This document shows, one piece after another, positions 7,949 to 17,327 of a stretch of 64,000 nucleotides of DNA; the stretch's first letter is position 1; each line of letters begins with the position of its first letter. Both the position numbers and the translations under genes were made by a program. Source of the DNA: Dyella mobilis (lineage in GTDB: Bacteria; Pseudomonadota; Gammaproteobacteria; Xanthomonadales; Rhodanobacteraceae); the NCBI RefSeq assembly GCF_016904945.1, contig NZ_JADIKF010000030.1:1-64000 (forward strand), given 5' to 3'. Under the pieces are notes generated by a model. It was given only the letters and a program-made list of their open reading frames with translations. It searched no databases and was not told where the DNA came from.

Positions 7949-9279
7949 AGCCCAGCCACCGCCATACCGAAGCGGTCGGCCATATCCATGTCCTCGACCC
8001 CGGGGCCAAGGCGTTTTTGCGACTGCGCGGCGCGGCACACCAGCGTGCGCGCGTCGGCTGCGCTGATGTCTTCCGGCACGCGTTGGCCGTCGGTGGTGCA
8101 ATCGAGCGCCAGGCGATGGCGGATCAGCACCGAAAGCAATCCGCCCAGGCTCGGCGCTTCGTCGAGCTTGGTGGCAATGCATGCGCTGGGCTGTAGCGGC
8201 AGATAGGCGCGCACCGATTCATCCAGGGCGGAAGCCTGCGCATTCGCAGCCAGCACCAAGCAGGCGCGCAATTTGTTGCCACCCTGCATGCCGGCATCGC
8301 GCAGCACTTCCATCTGCTGTTGCAGGCGCGGGTCGGTGCCGGATACGCCGGCGGTATCGACCAGCACGGTGTGGTGTTCGCGCAGCAGATTCAGCGTCTG
8401 CGCAAGACCGGCGGCGTCGTAGGCGGGGTAGACCCGCACGCCGAGCAACCGGCCGTAGTGTTCGAGCTGCGCAGCGGCGCCGATGCGGTAGTGATCGGTG
8501 CTGACCAGCGCGACTTTGGCCGGGCCGTGATTCATCACCGCGCACGCAGCGAGCTTGGCGATCGTGGTGGTCTTGCCCACACCGGTCGGTCCGACCAGCG
8601 CCGTGACGCCGCTGCTGTCGGCCAGGCGGCGACCGCTGACTTTCAGGCTGCGGCTGAGCAGGCCCAGCGGCAGGTAACGCGCCTGATCGGCATTCAGTTC
8701 TTCGGGCAGGCCATCGATCAACTGGCGTGCAACGTCGGTATCGATGCCCAGGCGCGACATGTCGCGCAGCACGCGGGCGCGCATCGGGCTGCGGCGCTCC
8801 ATGTCGTTCCAGGCCAGGCTGGAAAGCTGCTGCTCGAGCAATTGGCGCAAGCCGCCGAGTTCGGTACGCATGCGTGCGGTTTCCAGCACGCTCTGCTCGA
8901 CGATCGGCTGCAAGGCGGCGACCTCGCTCGGCGGAACCTGCATCGGCGGCGGAGGCGGTGGGGGCGGCGTGGCAGCACGCACTTCCTTGGCCGGCTCTTT
9001 CGCTGCTTGCTTCACGGTTTCCTTCGCGCGTTCCTTGGCCGTTTCCTTCACGGCCTCTTTGGCCGCTTCCTTCACCGGCGGCTTCACCGCTTCAGGTGCC
9101 GGAGCATTCTGGCGCACGGCTTCGCGCATCAGCGTTTCGTCGTAATCGACCGCCGCGATGATCTCGATGCCGTCTTCCAGGCGACGCGTGGAAAGGATCA
9201 CCGCATCGGCACCCTGCTCCGCACGTACGTCGCGCATAGCCTGGCGCATGTCGGGTGCCAGGAACCGTTTGATCTTCAT
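7945..9279 (-). CDS. flhF: SRP-type GTPase FlhF (flagellar pole placement)
   Basis: 444 residues from the ATG at 9279 (GGAG 8 bases upstream). The B domain (1-60) is followed by a Lys/Glu/Ala-repeat stretch (about 66-100) and a run of eight prolines (105-112), then the N and G domains. The G domain has GPTGVGKTTTIAKLA (P loop, about 230), DHYRIGAAAQLEHYG, DTAGVSGTD and TKLDEAPSLGG. FlhF recruits the first basal-body components to the pole. The charged repeat plus polyproline linker is unusually regular. It overlaps fleN by four bases. Confidence 0.95.
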   Translation of the reverse strand: MKIKRFLAPDMRQAMRDVRAEQGADAVILSTRRLEDGIEIIAAVDYDETLMREAVRQNAPAPEAVKPPVKEAAKEAVKETAKERAKETVKQAAKEPAKEVRAATPPPPPPPPMQVPPSEVAALQPIVEQSVLETARMRTELGGLRQLLEQQLSSLAWNDMERRSPMRARVLRDMSRLGIDTDVARQLIDGLPEELNADQARYLPLGLLSRSLKVSGRRLADSSGVTALVGPTGVGKTTTIAKLAACAVMNHGPAKVALVSTDHYRIGAAAQLEHYGRLLGVRVYPAYDAAGLAQTLNLLREHHTVLVDTAGVSGTDPRLQQQMEVLRDAGMQGGNKLRACLVLAANAQASALDESVRAYLPLQPSACIATKLDEAPSLGGLLSVLIRHRLALDCTTDGQRVPEDISAADARTLVCRAAQSQKRLGPGVEDMDMADRFGMAVAGL

Positions 9280-9583
9280 GAGTGCATCTCCGCTTTCGCG
9301 CCCCTGCGGCACGCGCGCGATTTGCCGCGGCCGTCGTTCCCGCGCTCGCGGGAACCGATATTGCCGTTGGGAACGGCGCAGAACTCGATGCCGGCTTTCG
9401 AGGGAAAGACATCGAAGCAGGCGCTTGCCCGCTTGGATTCGCGCTGCTTCCGTTCGAACGAAGCGAGTGCGGTTTGCAATATCGATGTCGTTGCCTGTCT
9501 GCTCATAGTTCGCTCGTTACCGTTTCAACCAATTCCGCTTGCATTGCCCAATCACTGTTCGTATTCGAGGAGGCCCGGGAGGG
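9280..9583 (-). other. Intergenic region between flhA and flhF
   Basis: 304 bases without a convincing gene. It contains a short inverted repeat, GTTCCCGCGCTCGCGGGAAC (9337-9356). A 76-codon minus-strand reading frame (9276-9506) ends by overlapping the flhF start in ATGA. It has no clear ribosome-binding site, and its second half is partly repeat-derived, so it is not called as a gene. No sigma-54 or sigma-28 site was recognised; flhF is probably transcribed through from flhA. Confidence 0.5.
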
Positions 9584-11674
9584 CTATCGCCCTATCGCCT
9601 GCACCAATCGCACGCGACGGTTATCCGGTACTTCGTTGTAAGCCAGCACGTGCAGGTTTTGCGCCACGTGGCGGGTAAAGCGCGCCAGCCACGGACGCAG
9701 TTGCGGTTGCACCAACATCACCGCCGGTTCGCCGCTGGCCTCTTGCCGCCGCGCGGCTTCCGCCACGCTCTGCTGCAAGCGGTCCGCAAGCCCCGGCTCG
9801 ACCGCCGCACCCGCTGCACCACTGCTCGAAAGTGATCCGAGCAAGATCTGTTCCAACTCCGGTGCCAAGGTCAGCACCGGGATCTCGGTGCCCAAACCAG
9901 CGATTTCCTGGACGATCTGGCGGCCCAGCGCCACGCGCACGTAGGCAGTGAGGGCGCCGGGATCCTGACTCTGGCCGGCATGCTCCGCCAAAGACTCGAC
10001 AATGCTGCGCATGTTGCGGATCGGCACCTGCTCGGCGAGCAGGTTTTGCAGCACTTTCACCACCACGCCCAGCGACAGGCGCTTGGGCACCAGGTCTTCC
10101 ACCAGCTTGGGCGCGCTCTGCGCCAGCCGATCCAGCAACTGCTGAACGTCCTGGTGGCCCAGCAGCTCGTGGGCGTGGTTCTGCAGGATGTGCGACAGAT
10201 GCGTGGCGATCACCGTGGCCGGATCGACCACCGTGTAGCCCAGCCCTTGCGCGTGATCGCGCTGGCTCGATTCGATCCACACCGCTTCCAGCCCGAATGC
10301 CGGATCGCGCGTGGCCACGCCTTGCAGCGTGCCGTGCACGCGGCCGGGATTGATCGCCAGATGGCGCTCGGTAAACACTTCCGCCTCGCCCATGGGCACA
10401 CCCATCAGCGAGATGCGGTAGGTGTTGGGACCCAGGTCGAGGTTGTCGCGGATGTGTACCGCGGCTACCAGGAAACCCAGTTCCTGCGACAACTTGCGGC
10501 GCACCGACTTGATCCGCGCCATCAACTCGCCGCCCTGGTTCTTGTCGACCAGCGGAATCAGGCGATAACCCACTTCCAGCCCGACCGGATCGACACTGGC
10601 GACGTCTTCCCAGCCCAGTTCCAGTTTTTCCGCCGAGGCGGGTGCGGGCAGGGCTTCGGCCGACGCAGCGGCCAGGCGCTCCTTGGTTTCCTGCTCGCGG
10701 CGGATCATCAGGTAGGCCGCACCGCCGCATACCGCCGCCAGCATCAGGAAGGCGATGTTTGGCATGCCCGGCACCAGGCCCATCACGAACAGCACCACGC
10801 CGGCCACCGCCAGCGCACGCGGCTGGGCGAACACCTGCCCCATCACGTGCTTGCCCATGTCCTGCGCCTTGGACACGCGCGTGACGATCACCGCGGTAGC
10901 AATCGACAGCATCAACCCCGGCACCTGCGCGACGAGGCCGTCGCCGATGGTCAGCAGCGTGTAGGTACGTGCCGCTTCGGCCGCCGACAGGCCGTGCTGC
11001 AACATGCCGACGAAGAAGCCGCCGACGATGTTGATGAACAGAATCAGGATGCCCGCGGTGGCGTCGCCGCGCACGAATTTCGACGCACCGTCCATCGAAC
11101 CGTAGAAGTCCGCTTCTTCGCGCACTTCCTGGCGGCGCTCGCGCGCCTGTTCCTGCGTCAGCAGGCCGGCGTTGAGATCGGCGTCGATCGCCATCTGTTT
11201 GCCGGGCATCGAATCCAGGGTGAAGCGCGCGGTCACTTCCGACACGCGCGTGGCACCCTTGGTAACCACCACGAAGTTGATGATGGTGAGGATGGCGAAC
11301 ACCACTAGGCCCACCGCGAAATTGCCGCCGATGACGAATTCGCCGAAAGCTTCGATCACCTTGCCGGCCGCGCCCGCGCCGTCGTGGCCGTGCAGCAGGA
11401 TCACCCGGCTGGAGGCGATGTTGAGTGCCAGTCGCAACAGCGTGCCCAGCAGCACCACGGTGGGAAACGCGGCGAATTCCAGCGGCCGCAGCACGTAGAC
11501 CACCGCCAGCAGAATCACCAGCGACAACGCGATGTTGAAGCTGAAGAGAATGTCCAGCACGAACGGCGGCAACGGCAACATCAGCATCGCCAGCATCGCC
11601 AACATCACGATCGGCGCACCGGCTCCGCGCCGGGTGGCTTGCTTGAAGGTATCTAACACGCTTGCTGTGGCCAC
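9584..11674 (-). CDS. flhA: Flagellar export apparatus protein FlhA
   Basis: 696 residues from a GTG at 11,674 (AAGG 8 bases upstream), the normal FlhA length. An ATG at 11,716 would add 14 residues. About eight membrane helices fill the first 330 residues, including the conserved cytoplasmic-loop region RFTLDSMPGKQMAIDADLNAG and GDATAGILILFINIVGG. The rest is the cytoplasmic nonameric ring domain that docks chaperone-substrate pairs. FlhA uses the proton-motive force to drive export of hook and filament parts. It is transcribed ahead of flhF-fleN-fliA and downstream of flhB. Confidence 0.96.
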   Translation of the reverse strand: MATASVLDTFKQATRRGAGAPIVMLAMLAMLMLPLPPFVLDILFSFNIALSLVILLAVVYVLRPLEFAAFPTVVLLGTLLRLALNIASSRVILLHGHDGAGAAGKVIEAFGEFVIGGNFAVGLVVFAILTIINFVVVTKGATRVSEVTARFTLDSMPGKQMAIDADLNAGLLTQEQARERRQEVREEADFYGSMDGASKFVRGDATAGILILFINIVGGFFVGMLQHGLSAAEAARTYTLLTIGDGLVAQVPGLMLSIATAVIVTRVSKAQDMGKHVMGQVFAQPRALAVAGVVLFVMGLVPGMPNIAFLMLAAVCGGAAYLMIRREQETKERLAAASAEALPAPASAEKLELGWEDVASVDPVGLEVGYRLIPLVDKNQGGELMARIKSVRRKLSQELGFLVAAVHIRDNLDLGPNTYRISLMGVPMGEAEVFTERHLAINPGRVHGTLQGVATRDPAFGLEAVWIESSQRDHAQGLGYTVVDPATVIATHLSHILQNHAHELLGHQDVQQLLDRLAQSAPKLVEDLVPKRLSLGVVVKVLQNLLAEQVPIRNMRSIVESLAEHAGQSQDPGALTAYVRVALGRQIVQEIAGLGTEIPVLTLAPELEQILLGSLSSSGAAGAAVEPGLADRLQQSVAEAARRQEASGEPAVMLVQPQLRPWLARFTRHVAQNLHVLAYNEVPDNRRVRLVQAIGR

Positions 11675-11773
11675 GAATGAAACCTTGAGGGGAATCGGGG
11701 TCGGCGGCGAGGGCATGCAAGCCCTCGCCAAGGTGTCGGATTTCGCACGCGCCAAACCCGCTCCACCCCTACC

Positions 11774-11790
11774 AAGCACTTTGCGTGCCG
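11774..11790 (-). promoter_or_regulatory. Probable sigma-54 promoter of flhA
   Basis: The minus strand reads CGGCACGCAAAGTGCTT, against the consensus TGGCACGN4TTGCW, with the required GG-N10-GC spacing. Mismatches are C for T at the first base and G for T in the -12 box. It lies in the flhB-flhA gap with transcription expected to start near 11,764. The match is weaker than those before fliE, fliL and flgB. Confidence 0.55.
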
Positions 11791-11852
11791 GAATCGCGAC
11801 AGGTGCCGGATACTCGACGAATTGAGCCTTTTTTCGACGGCGAGGCCGTCAA

Positions 11853-12992
11853 TCAGGGCTGGCGGTAGCGGCCCTGCAACTCCGGGTCGACATCCGGCTT
11901 GGGTACCGTTGGCGCAGGACCGCCATTTTTGACGGCCTGTTTCAATTGATAGACGTACGCAAGAATTTGCGCGACCGCCACGTACAGCGCCGCCGGAATT
12001 TCGTGGCCGAGCTCGGTGGTGGCGTAAAGCGCACGCGCCAGCGGCGGCGCCTCCACCAGCGGAATGCGATGCGCGTCGGCAACCAGGCGGATCTGCTGCG
12101 CCATGACGTCGACGCCCTTGGCCACCACGCGCGGGGCGCGCATGCGGGCATCGTCGTAACGCAAGGCCACGGCGAAGTGGGTCGGGTTGACCACCACCAC
12201 GTCGGCCTTGGGCACTTCCTGGATCATGCGCCGACGCGCCATCTGGTGCTGCATCTGGCGAATGCGGCCTTTCAGCTGCGGATTGCCTTCGGTGTCTTTG
12301 TGCTCGTCCTTCACTTCCTGCTTGGACATGCGGTGCTTGCGCTCGAAATCGAAGCGTTGCCAGGCCGCGTCAATGCCGCCGATCACACCAAGCACCACGG
12401 CGAAGATCAGGCCGGCGTGCGCCACCAGCGTCAGCGCTTCGCCCACACCCGCGCCGATCGCTCCGTTGCCGGTCGCCATCACCGCGGCCTCGTCGTGGCG
12501 CAACAACAGCACCAGCGCACAGCCGATAAACAGCACCTTGAGCAACGACTTGCCCAGCTCGATCAAGCCGTTCAAGGCAAACAGCCGGCCGAGGCCGGCG
12601 ATCGGGTCGAGGCGCTCGAACTTGGGTATCAGCGCTTCCGAGCTGAAATTGAGCCCGCCGATCAACACCGACGAGCCCACCGCGGCCAGCAGCGTCGCGC
12701 CGAATATCGGCATCAGCAACGAAAGCATTTCGCCGGCGACCAGGTGGAACACGCGCCCCATCAAGTGATCGCTGAACAAGGCCTCGCGCGAATAACCCAG
12801 ACCGAGGCCGTAAATGCGGCGCACGTGTGCATACATGTCGGCACCGCCGGACAGCAGCATGCTGATGCCGGCGAGCACGACCATGGCGCCGGACAAGTCA
12901 CGCGATCGGGGAACCTCGCCTTTCTCGCGGGCTTCCTGCAGGCGTTTTTCCGACGCTCGTTCGGTGCGGTCTTCGTTTTCGGTATCGGCCAT
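11853..12992 (-). CDS. flhB: Flagellar export switch protein FlhB
   Basis: 379 residues. A charged N-terminus (ENEDRTERASEKRLQEAREK) is followed by four membrane helices (about 33-205) and a cytoplasmic domain with the autocleavage motif NPTH at about 269-272. Cleavage between Asn and Pro, triggered with FliK, switches export from hook to filament substrates. The C-terminus is a short Pro-rich tail. It starts six bases after the fliR stop and closes the fliLMNOPQR-flhB run. Confidence 0.96.
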   Translation of the reverse strand: MADTENEDRTERASEKRLQEAREKGEVPRSRDLSGAMVVLAGISMLLSGGADMYAHVRRIYGLGLGYSREALFSDHLMGRVFHLVAGEMLSLLMPIFGATLLAAVGSSVLIGGLNFSSEALIPKFERLDPIAGLGRLFALNGLIELGKSLLKVLFIGCALVLLLRHDEAAVMATGNGAIGAGVGEALTLVAHAGLIFAVVLGVIGGIDAAWQRFDFERKHRMSKQEVKDEHKDTEGNPQLKGRIRQMQHQMARRRMIQEVPKADVVVVNPTHFAVALRYDDARMRAPRVVAKGVDVMAQQIRLVADAHRIPLVEAPPLARALYATTELGHEIPAALYVAVAQILAYVYQLKQAVKNGGPAPTVPKPDVDPELQGRYRQP

Positions 12993-12998
12993 GGCTGA

Positions 12999-13766
12999 TC
13001 AAAGCCCCGCCAAATGCTGCATCAGGGTCCAGGCCACCGATTGCAGCGAGCCGTAAGCGCTGGCCAGTCCGCGCATGGCCAGCCACAGCGCGATAAAGCC
13101 CATGCAGATGCTGATGGGGAAACCCACCGCGAACAGATTCATCGACGGCGACGCGCGGCTGGTGGCGGCGAAGCCGATATTCACCAGCAACAGTGCCGTC
13201 ATCGCCGGCAAGGCCACGCGCAGCGCACCGGAAAACAGATCGCCGCCGGCCATCACCACCGCCCACAGCGACCTTTCATCCAGGCCCATGGCATTCGGCG
13301 GCAGGCTGCGGAAACTGTCGGCGAGCAGGGAGATAACCTGCAAATGGCCATCCATCGCCAGAAACAGCAAGCTGACCATCACCAGGTAAAATTGGCCGAG
13401 CACCGGCGAAGAGGTGTTGTTGGTCGGGCTGACCATTTCGGCGAAACCCAGGCCCATGCTTTGCCCGATCAGTGCGCCGCCATACGAAACGGCCTGGAAA
13501 ACCAACTGCAGGACAAAGCCGATGCTGCCGCCGATCAGCACTTGCGTGACCATGGTGGCCACGCCGATGCCGCTGAAAAGATCGAGCTGGGTCGGCGCCA
13601 GCGGCGCCAACACCAAGGTCAGCACCACGATCACCGCCACGCGTATGCGTGCAGGCATGACCGTCGCATTGAAGATCGGCGCGATCATGCAAAAGCCGCC
13701 GACGCGCCCCAGTGCCCAGAGCAAGCCGGACAACCAGGTGATCAACGTCGACATCTCGATGGTCAT
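12999..13766 (-). CDS. fliR: Flagellar export gate protein FliR
   Basis: 255 residues from the ATG at 13,766, which overlaps the fliQ stop (ATGA). A second ATG at 13,754 is also usable. It is very hydrophobic, with about six membrane segments and the conserved FAEMVSPTNNTSSPVLGQFY region near residue 110. FliR, FliP and FliQ form the helical export gate at the centre of the basal body. Coupling through a 4-base overlap fits fixed stoichiometry. Confidence 0.95.
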   Translation of the reverse strand: MTIEMSTLITWLSGLLWALGRVGGFCMIAPIFNATVMPARIRVAVIVVLTLVLAPLAPTQLDLFSGIGVATMVTQVLIGGSIGFVLQLVFQAVSYGGALIGQSMGLGFAEMVSPTNNTSSPVLGQFYLVMVSLLFLAMDGHLQVISLLADSFRSLPPNAMGLDERSLWAVVMAGGDLFSGALRVALPAMTALLLVNIGFAATSRASPSMNLFAVGFPISICMGFIALWLAMRGLASAYGSLQSVAWTLMQHLAGL

Positions 13767-14032
13767 TTCACCGCACCGGGCAAGCCGACGATGATGTCGT
13801 GCGTAAATTGCACCAGTGTGTGCAACATCCACGGACCCAGCACCAGACCCACCGCGGCCATGGCCAGCAGCTTGGGAATGAAGCTCAGCGTCATCTCGTG
13901 AATCTGCGTGGCAGCCTGGATGATGCCCACCAGCAAGCCCACCAGCAAAGCCGTGAGCAACAGCGGCGCGGCGACCAGCATGGCCACGTACAAGGCGTGC
14001 TGGCCGAAGTTGATAACCCATTCCGGCGTCAC
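13763..14032 (-). CDS. fliQ: Flagellar export gate protein FliQ
   Basis: 89 residues, the family length, with two membrane hairpin helices (about 16-42 and 50-76). It starts at a GTG (14,032) that overlaps the fliP stop in GTGA, and its own stop overlaps fliR. The region [20 protein letters not shown] is conserved in FliQ. It is part of the FliPQR gate. Confidence 0.95.
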   Translation of the reverse strand: MTPEWVINFGQHALYVAMLVAAPLLLTALLVGLLVGIIQAATQIHEMTLSFIPKLLAMAAVGLVLGPWMLHTLVQFTHDIIVGLPGAVK

Positions 14033-14847
14033 GTGTAGAAACTCCCCGCCAGCGTGCCGATCAGCAACGACCAGCCGTCCACCATGACGAACAACATGAT
14101 CTTGAATGGCAGCGAGATGATCGACGGCGACACCATCGCCATGCCCATCGACATCAGCACGCTCGCCACCACCACGTCGATCACCAGGAACGGAATGAAC
14201 AGCAGGAAGCCCATCTGGAACGCGGTTTTCAGCTCGCTGGTGACGAACGCCGGCATGGCTACGCGGAACGGCACGTCATCCTTGCTGGCGTAGGGTTGTT
14301 CCTTGGCCAGATGCGTGAACAGCTGCAAATCCGAATCGCGCGTCTGGTCCAGCATGAAATGCTTGAACGGCGCAGCGGCGGCGGGCAGCGCCTGTTCCGC
14401 GCTGATCTGATGATCCATGTACGGCTTGACGCCGTCCTGGTAGGCCTTGTTGATAACCGGCGACATCACGAACATGGTGAGAAACAGCGCCAACCCCAGC
14501 AGTACCTGGTTGGGCGGCGTGGACTGCGTCGCCAGCGCTTGGCGCAGAAAGCTCAGCACGATAATGATGCGCGTAAACGACGTCATCATCAGCAGCACTG
14601 CCGGCAACATGGTGAGCACGGTCATCAGTGCTACCACTTGCAGCGACAGGCTCCAGTTCTGGCCCGCACCCGCGTTCTGCACAGTCAGCACGGGAATGCC
14701 GGCCGATGAGCTGATGGGTGCGATGGGAGCGATCGGTGCTACCGTGGGGGAAGCGGTGCTGGTCGTCGTGGTGGTTGCGGCCTGCACTCCCAAGGACACC
14801 AGCGAAAGCAGCAATAACGCAACAAACCGGTAAAACCACTTCTTCAT
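14029..14847 (-). CDS. fliP: Flagellar export gate protein FliP
   Basis: 272 residues with a cleavable signal sequence ([20 protein letters not shown], cut after VQA) and a Thr/Ser-rich segment before the conserved core. The core has four membrane helices with the FliP signatures [20 protein letters not shown] and [20 protein letters not shown]. FliP pentamers with FliQ and FliR make the export channel. The start overlaps fliO by four bases and the end overlaps fliQ by four. Confidence 0.96.
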   Translation of the reverse strand: MKKWFYRFVALLLLSLVSLGVQAATTTTTSTASPTVAPIAPIAPISSSAGIPVLTVQNAGAGQNWSLSLQVVALMTVLTMLPAVLLMMTSFTRIIIVLSFLRQALATQSTPPNQVLLGLALFLTMFVMSPVINKAYQDGVKPYMDHQISAEQALPAAAAPFKHFMLDQTRDSDLQLFTHLAKEQPYASKDDVPFRVAMPAFVTSELKTAFQMGFLLFIPFLVIDVVVASVLMSMGMAMVSPSIISLPFKIMLFVMVDGWSLLIGTLAGSFYT

Positions 14848-15230
14848 GACTTGCGCCCCAGGCGGCTCAACAACTCCGCGAAAGGCGGTACGGCGGCGGG
14901 CGCCTGTACTTCCTCGACCGGAACATTACCTTCATAAACGTGCAGGGCGCGTACTCCGCCTGCACCGACACCGACCAGCAAACGCTTGCCATCCGCCTCG
15001 ATCAGCAGCACGCGCTCGCGCGCACTGATCGACATGCTTTCCACGCAGCGCAAGCGGCGGCCACCAATGAACTGGCGAGCCTGCAGGCGCCGGGTCAACC
15101 AGCCGGCGGCGAAAATCAACGCCACGATCGCACCCAGGCTGAGCACTACCCGGATCAGTTCGCCGGTCACGTTGACATCGGGCACGCTCGCCGCAGGCGC
15201 GCGCGCCAGGATTGCTGCAACGACACTCAT
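14844..15230 (-). CDS. fliO: Flagellar assembly protein FliO
   Basis: 128 residues. One membrane helix (about 27-47, [20 protein letters not shown]) is followed by a small cytoplasmic domain with the FliO-type run [24 protein letters not shown]. FliO is the least conserved gate component and assists assembly of the FliP ring. The start and the end overlap fliN and fliP by four bases each. Confidence 0.9.
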   Translation of the reverse strand: MSVVAAILARAPAASVPDVNVTGELIRVVLSLGAIVALIFAAGWLTRRLQARQFIGGRRLRCVESMSISARERVLLIEADGKRLLVGVGAGGVRALHVYEGNVPVEEVQAPAAVPPFAELLSRLGRKS

Positions 15231-15592
15231 CTCAGTTTCCGCACCCGTTCGGCCGGGCTGATCACGTCGGTGAGACGGATACCGAACTTTTCGTTGATGA
15301 CCACCACTTCACCGTGCGCAACCAGCGTACCGTTGACGAACACGTCCAGCGGTTCGCCGGCGGCGCGGTCCAGTTCCACCACCGAGCCCTGGTTGAGCTG
15401 CAGCAGGTTGCGGATGCTGATGCGGGTGCGGCCGACTTCCATGGCAAGGGTCACCGGCACGTCGAGAATCATGTCCAGGCTGACGTCGGCGCCTTCGCTC
15501 GCACCATCGTTCAAGGTGTCGAACTCCATGCGGCTCTCGCCGTTTTTCGATGCGCCGTTGCCGGATGTGAGGGGATTCGTGTTCTGGCTCAT
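15227..15592 (-). CDS. fliN: Flagellar C-ring switch protein FliN
   Basis: 121 residues. A variable N-terminus of about 40 residues precedes the SpoA domain (about 43-119) with ILDVPVTLAMEVGRTRISI, LLQLNQGSVVELDR and GEVVVINEKFGIRLTDVI. FliN stacks at the base of the C-ring, binds CheY-P with FliM, and receives FliH-FliI. It overlaps fliM and fliO by four bases. Confidence 0.95.
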   Translation of the reverse strand: MSQNTNPLTSGNGASKNGESRMEFDTLNDGASEGADVSLDMILDVPVTLAMEVGRTRISIRNLLQLNQGSVVELDRAAGEPLDVFVNGTLVAHGEVVVINEKFGIRLTDVISPAERVRKLR

Positions 15593-16605
15593 AGCACTTT
15601 TTCTTGGGCGAATTCGAGGGAGGGAAGCGGCGGACGGCGACCGGCAGCGGCTTTGTAGCGCACCGCGTAACGGCCGTTGGCCTGGCCGTAATGGCCGCGG
15701 AATACCGGTACGTCTTCGGCAAACACGGTGGTGATGTCGGGCAGATTGACCGGAATCACGTCACCGACGCGCAGACCGATGAATTCGCCGATGTTGATCT
15801 GCGTTTCCAGCAACAGCGAGCTGAGTTCGACCTCGGCATCCAGCACCTCGTCGTGCAGGCAATGGATCCAGCGTTCGTCGCGCTCGCCCATGCGATCGCT
15901 CTGCACGCCGGCATCGAGCACGGTACGGATCGGCTCGACCATCGAGTAAGGCAAGGTCAGGTGGATTTCGCCGCCACCGCCGTCGAGTTCGACGTGGAAG
16001 CGCGATACCACCACTGTTTCGGTCGGGCTGACGATGTTGGCGAACTGCGGATTGATTTCCGAATTGAGAAATTCGAATTGCACCTGCATGGCCGGCGCCC
16101 AGGCTTCGCTCATCGCGCCAAAAACCTCGGCCAGAAGAATCTGGATCACGCGGTTTTCGGTGGGCGTGAAATCGCGACCTTCGATGCGCGCGTGGTAGCG
16201 CCCGTCGCCGCCGAAGAAGTTGTCGATCACCGTGAACACCAGTCGCGGCTCCATCACTGCGAGCGCGGTGCCGCGCAGCGGCTTCACCTTGATCAGGTTG
16301 AGGTTGCTGGGCACGGCCAGCCCGTGCACGTATTCGCTGAACTTCACCATTTTCACGCCGAGCACCGACACTTCGCAGGTTTTGCGCAGCACGCCGAACA
16401 TGGCGGTGCGGAAGAAGCGTGCAAAGCGGTCGTTGATCATTTCCAGTGTGGGCAGGCGACCGCGCACGATGCGGTCCTGCTGGGTGAAATCGAAATCGAG
16501 CACCGTGCCGGGCGGCGGCGGCTGATCGCTTTCGGTTTCGATCTTGCCGTCGTCCACGCCATTGAGCAGCGCGTCGATTTCTTCCTGGGAAAGCAGGTCG
16601 CTCAT
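15589..16605 (-). CDS. fliM: Flagellar motor switch protein FliM
   Basis: 338 residues. The N-terminal CheY-P-binding peptide is clear (MSDLLSQEEIDALLNGV). It is followed by the CheC-like middle domain (about 45-230; GGDGRYHARIEGRDFTPTE) and a C-terminal SpoA domain (about 245-325). FliM couples CheY-P binding to FliG and so sets rotation direction. Eleven bases separate it from the fliL stop. Confidence 0.96.
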   Translation of the reverse strand: MSDLLSQEEIDALLNGVDDGKIETESDQPPPPGTVLDFDFTQQDRIVRGRLPTLEMINDRFARFFRTAMFGVLRKTCEVSVLGVKMVKFSEYVHGLAVPSNLNLIKVKPLRGTALAVMEPRLVFTVIDNFFGGDGRYHARIEGRDFTPTENRVIQILLAEVFGAMSEAWAPAMQVQFEFLNSEINPQFANIVSPTETVVVSRFHVELDGGGGEIHLTLPYSMVEPIRTVLDAGVQSDRMGERDERWIHCLHDEVLDAEVELSSLLLETQINIGEFIGLRVGDVIPVNLPDITTVFAEDVPVFRGHYGQANGRYAVRYKAAAGRRPPLPSLEFAQEKVL

Positions 16606-16617
16606 CGCAAGCCTCTG

Positions 16618-17121
16618 TTATTGCATCACGAAGCTGGTGAAATACAGGGCATCGACATCCGACTTGCCGGTCTTGTCGGCCACGATCTTGCGCACAGCAT
16701 CCAGCGCCTGCGCCTGCAACTTCTGCTTGCCCGCGGTATCGCTCAAGCCCGCATAGGTCTGGCTGGAAAACAGCATGACCAGCGCATTGCGAATCACCGG
16801 ATCACTGTCTTTCATCGCCTGCACGGCATTGGGATCGTGCGTCATCACGGTGACGCCCACCTGCAGGTAGCGCGTGGAGTCCTGGTCCTGGAAATTGACC
16901 ACGAAGGCAGGGTCCAGCGGCAGGTAAATTTCCGGCGTTTTCGGCGCAGTCTGTGCCGCCGCAGCGGCGCCGCCGGCCTTGGCCGTGCGCGACTGCATGA
17001 ACAGGTAGCCGCCGCCACCCAGCAACAGCAACACAACGACACCCACTATCAACATCATGCGGCTGCCGCCTTTCTTGGCGACGGCGGGTACTGCTTCCTG
17101 ATCACTTTCGGCGCTTGCCAT
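16618..17121 (-). CDS. fliL: Flagellar stator-associated protein FliL
   Basis: 167 residues from the ATG at 17,121, with GAGG 6 bases upstream; a longer in-frame start at 17,160 lacks this. A charged N-terminus leads into one membrane helix (about 23-43, MMLIVGVVVLLLLGGGGYLF). A periplasmic FliL domain follows, with YLPLDPAFVVNF near residue 75. FliL rings surround stators and stabilise torque. It is the first gene of the fliLMNOPQR-flhB operon, with a strong sigma-54 promoter 68 bases upstream. Confidence 0.94.
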   Translation of the reverse strand: MASAESDQEAVPAVAKKGGSRMMLIVGVVVLLLLGGGGYLFMQSRTAKAGGAAAAAQTAPKTPEIYLPLDPAFVVNFQDQDSTRYLQVGVTVMTHDPNAVQAMKDSDPVIRNALVMLFSSQTYAGLSDTAGKQKLQAQALDAVRKIVADKTGKSDVDALYFTSFVMQ

Positions 17122-17150
17122 GAACGACCTCAACTCCCGTAAATGTGAAT

Positions 17151-17171
17151 GCCGGCTCACACCGAGCCGGC
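17151..17171 (-). promoter_or_regulatory. Hairpin in the fliL leader
   Basis: GCCGGCTC (17,151-17,158) pairs perfectly with GAGCCGGC (17,164-17,171) around a 5-base loop. It lies between the sigma-54 site and the fliL start, so it would be in the leader RNA. Without a T tract it is not a terminator. A role in RNA stability or in blocking read-through from the toxin-antitoxin unit is possible. Confidence 0.5.
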
Positions 17172-17188
17172 CTGGTCTACGGGAGTTT

Positions 17189-17205
17189 TAGCAAGCGGCG
17201 TGCCA
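17189..17205 (-). promoter_or_regulatory. Sigma-54 promoter of the fliL operon
   Basis: The minus strand reads TGGCACGCCGCTTGCTA, a full match to TGGCACGN4TTGCW with GG-N10-GC spacing. Transcription should begin near 17,179, giving a leader of about 58 bases to the fliL ATG. It places fliL to flhB under FleQ and sigma-54. Confidence 0.85.
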
Positions 17206-17327
17206 TCGCCGGGAACCGCGCCATGGCGCGATCCGGCGTCAATCCGGTGCTGAGAATGGCGTTTTATTGACGCGCGACGGGATGCGGGCGCGCAGATGGT
17301 GTAGCGATTCCGTCAGGACCGCTCCGA

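Noticed and set aside
9276..9506. 76-codon frame ending in ATGA overlap with flhF
   Set aside because: The overlap is tempting, but the start lacks a ribosome-binding site, the second half reads through an inverted repeat, and no family was recognised.
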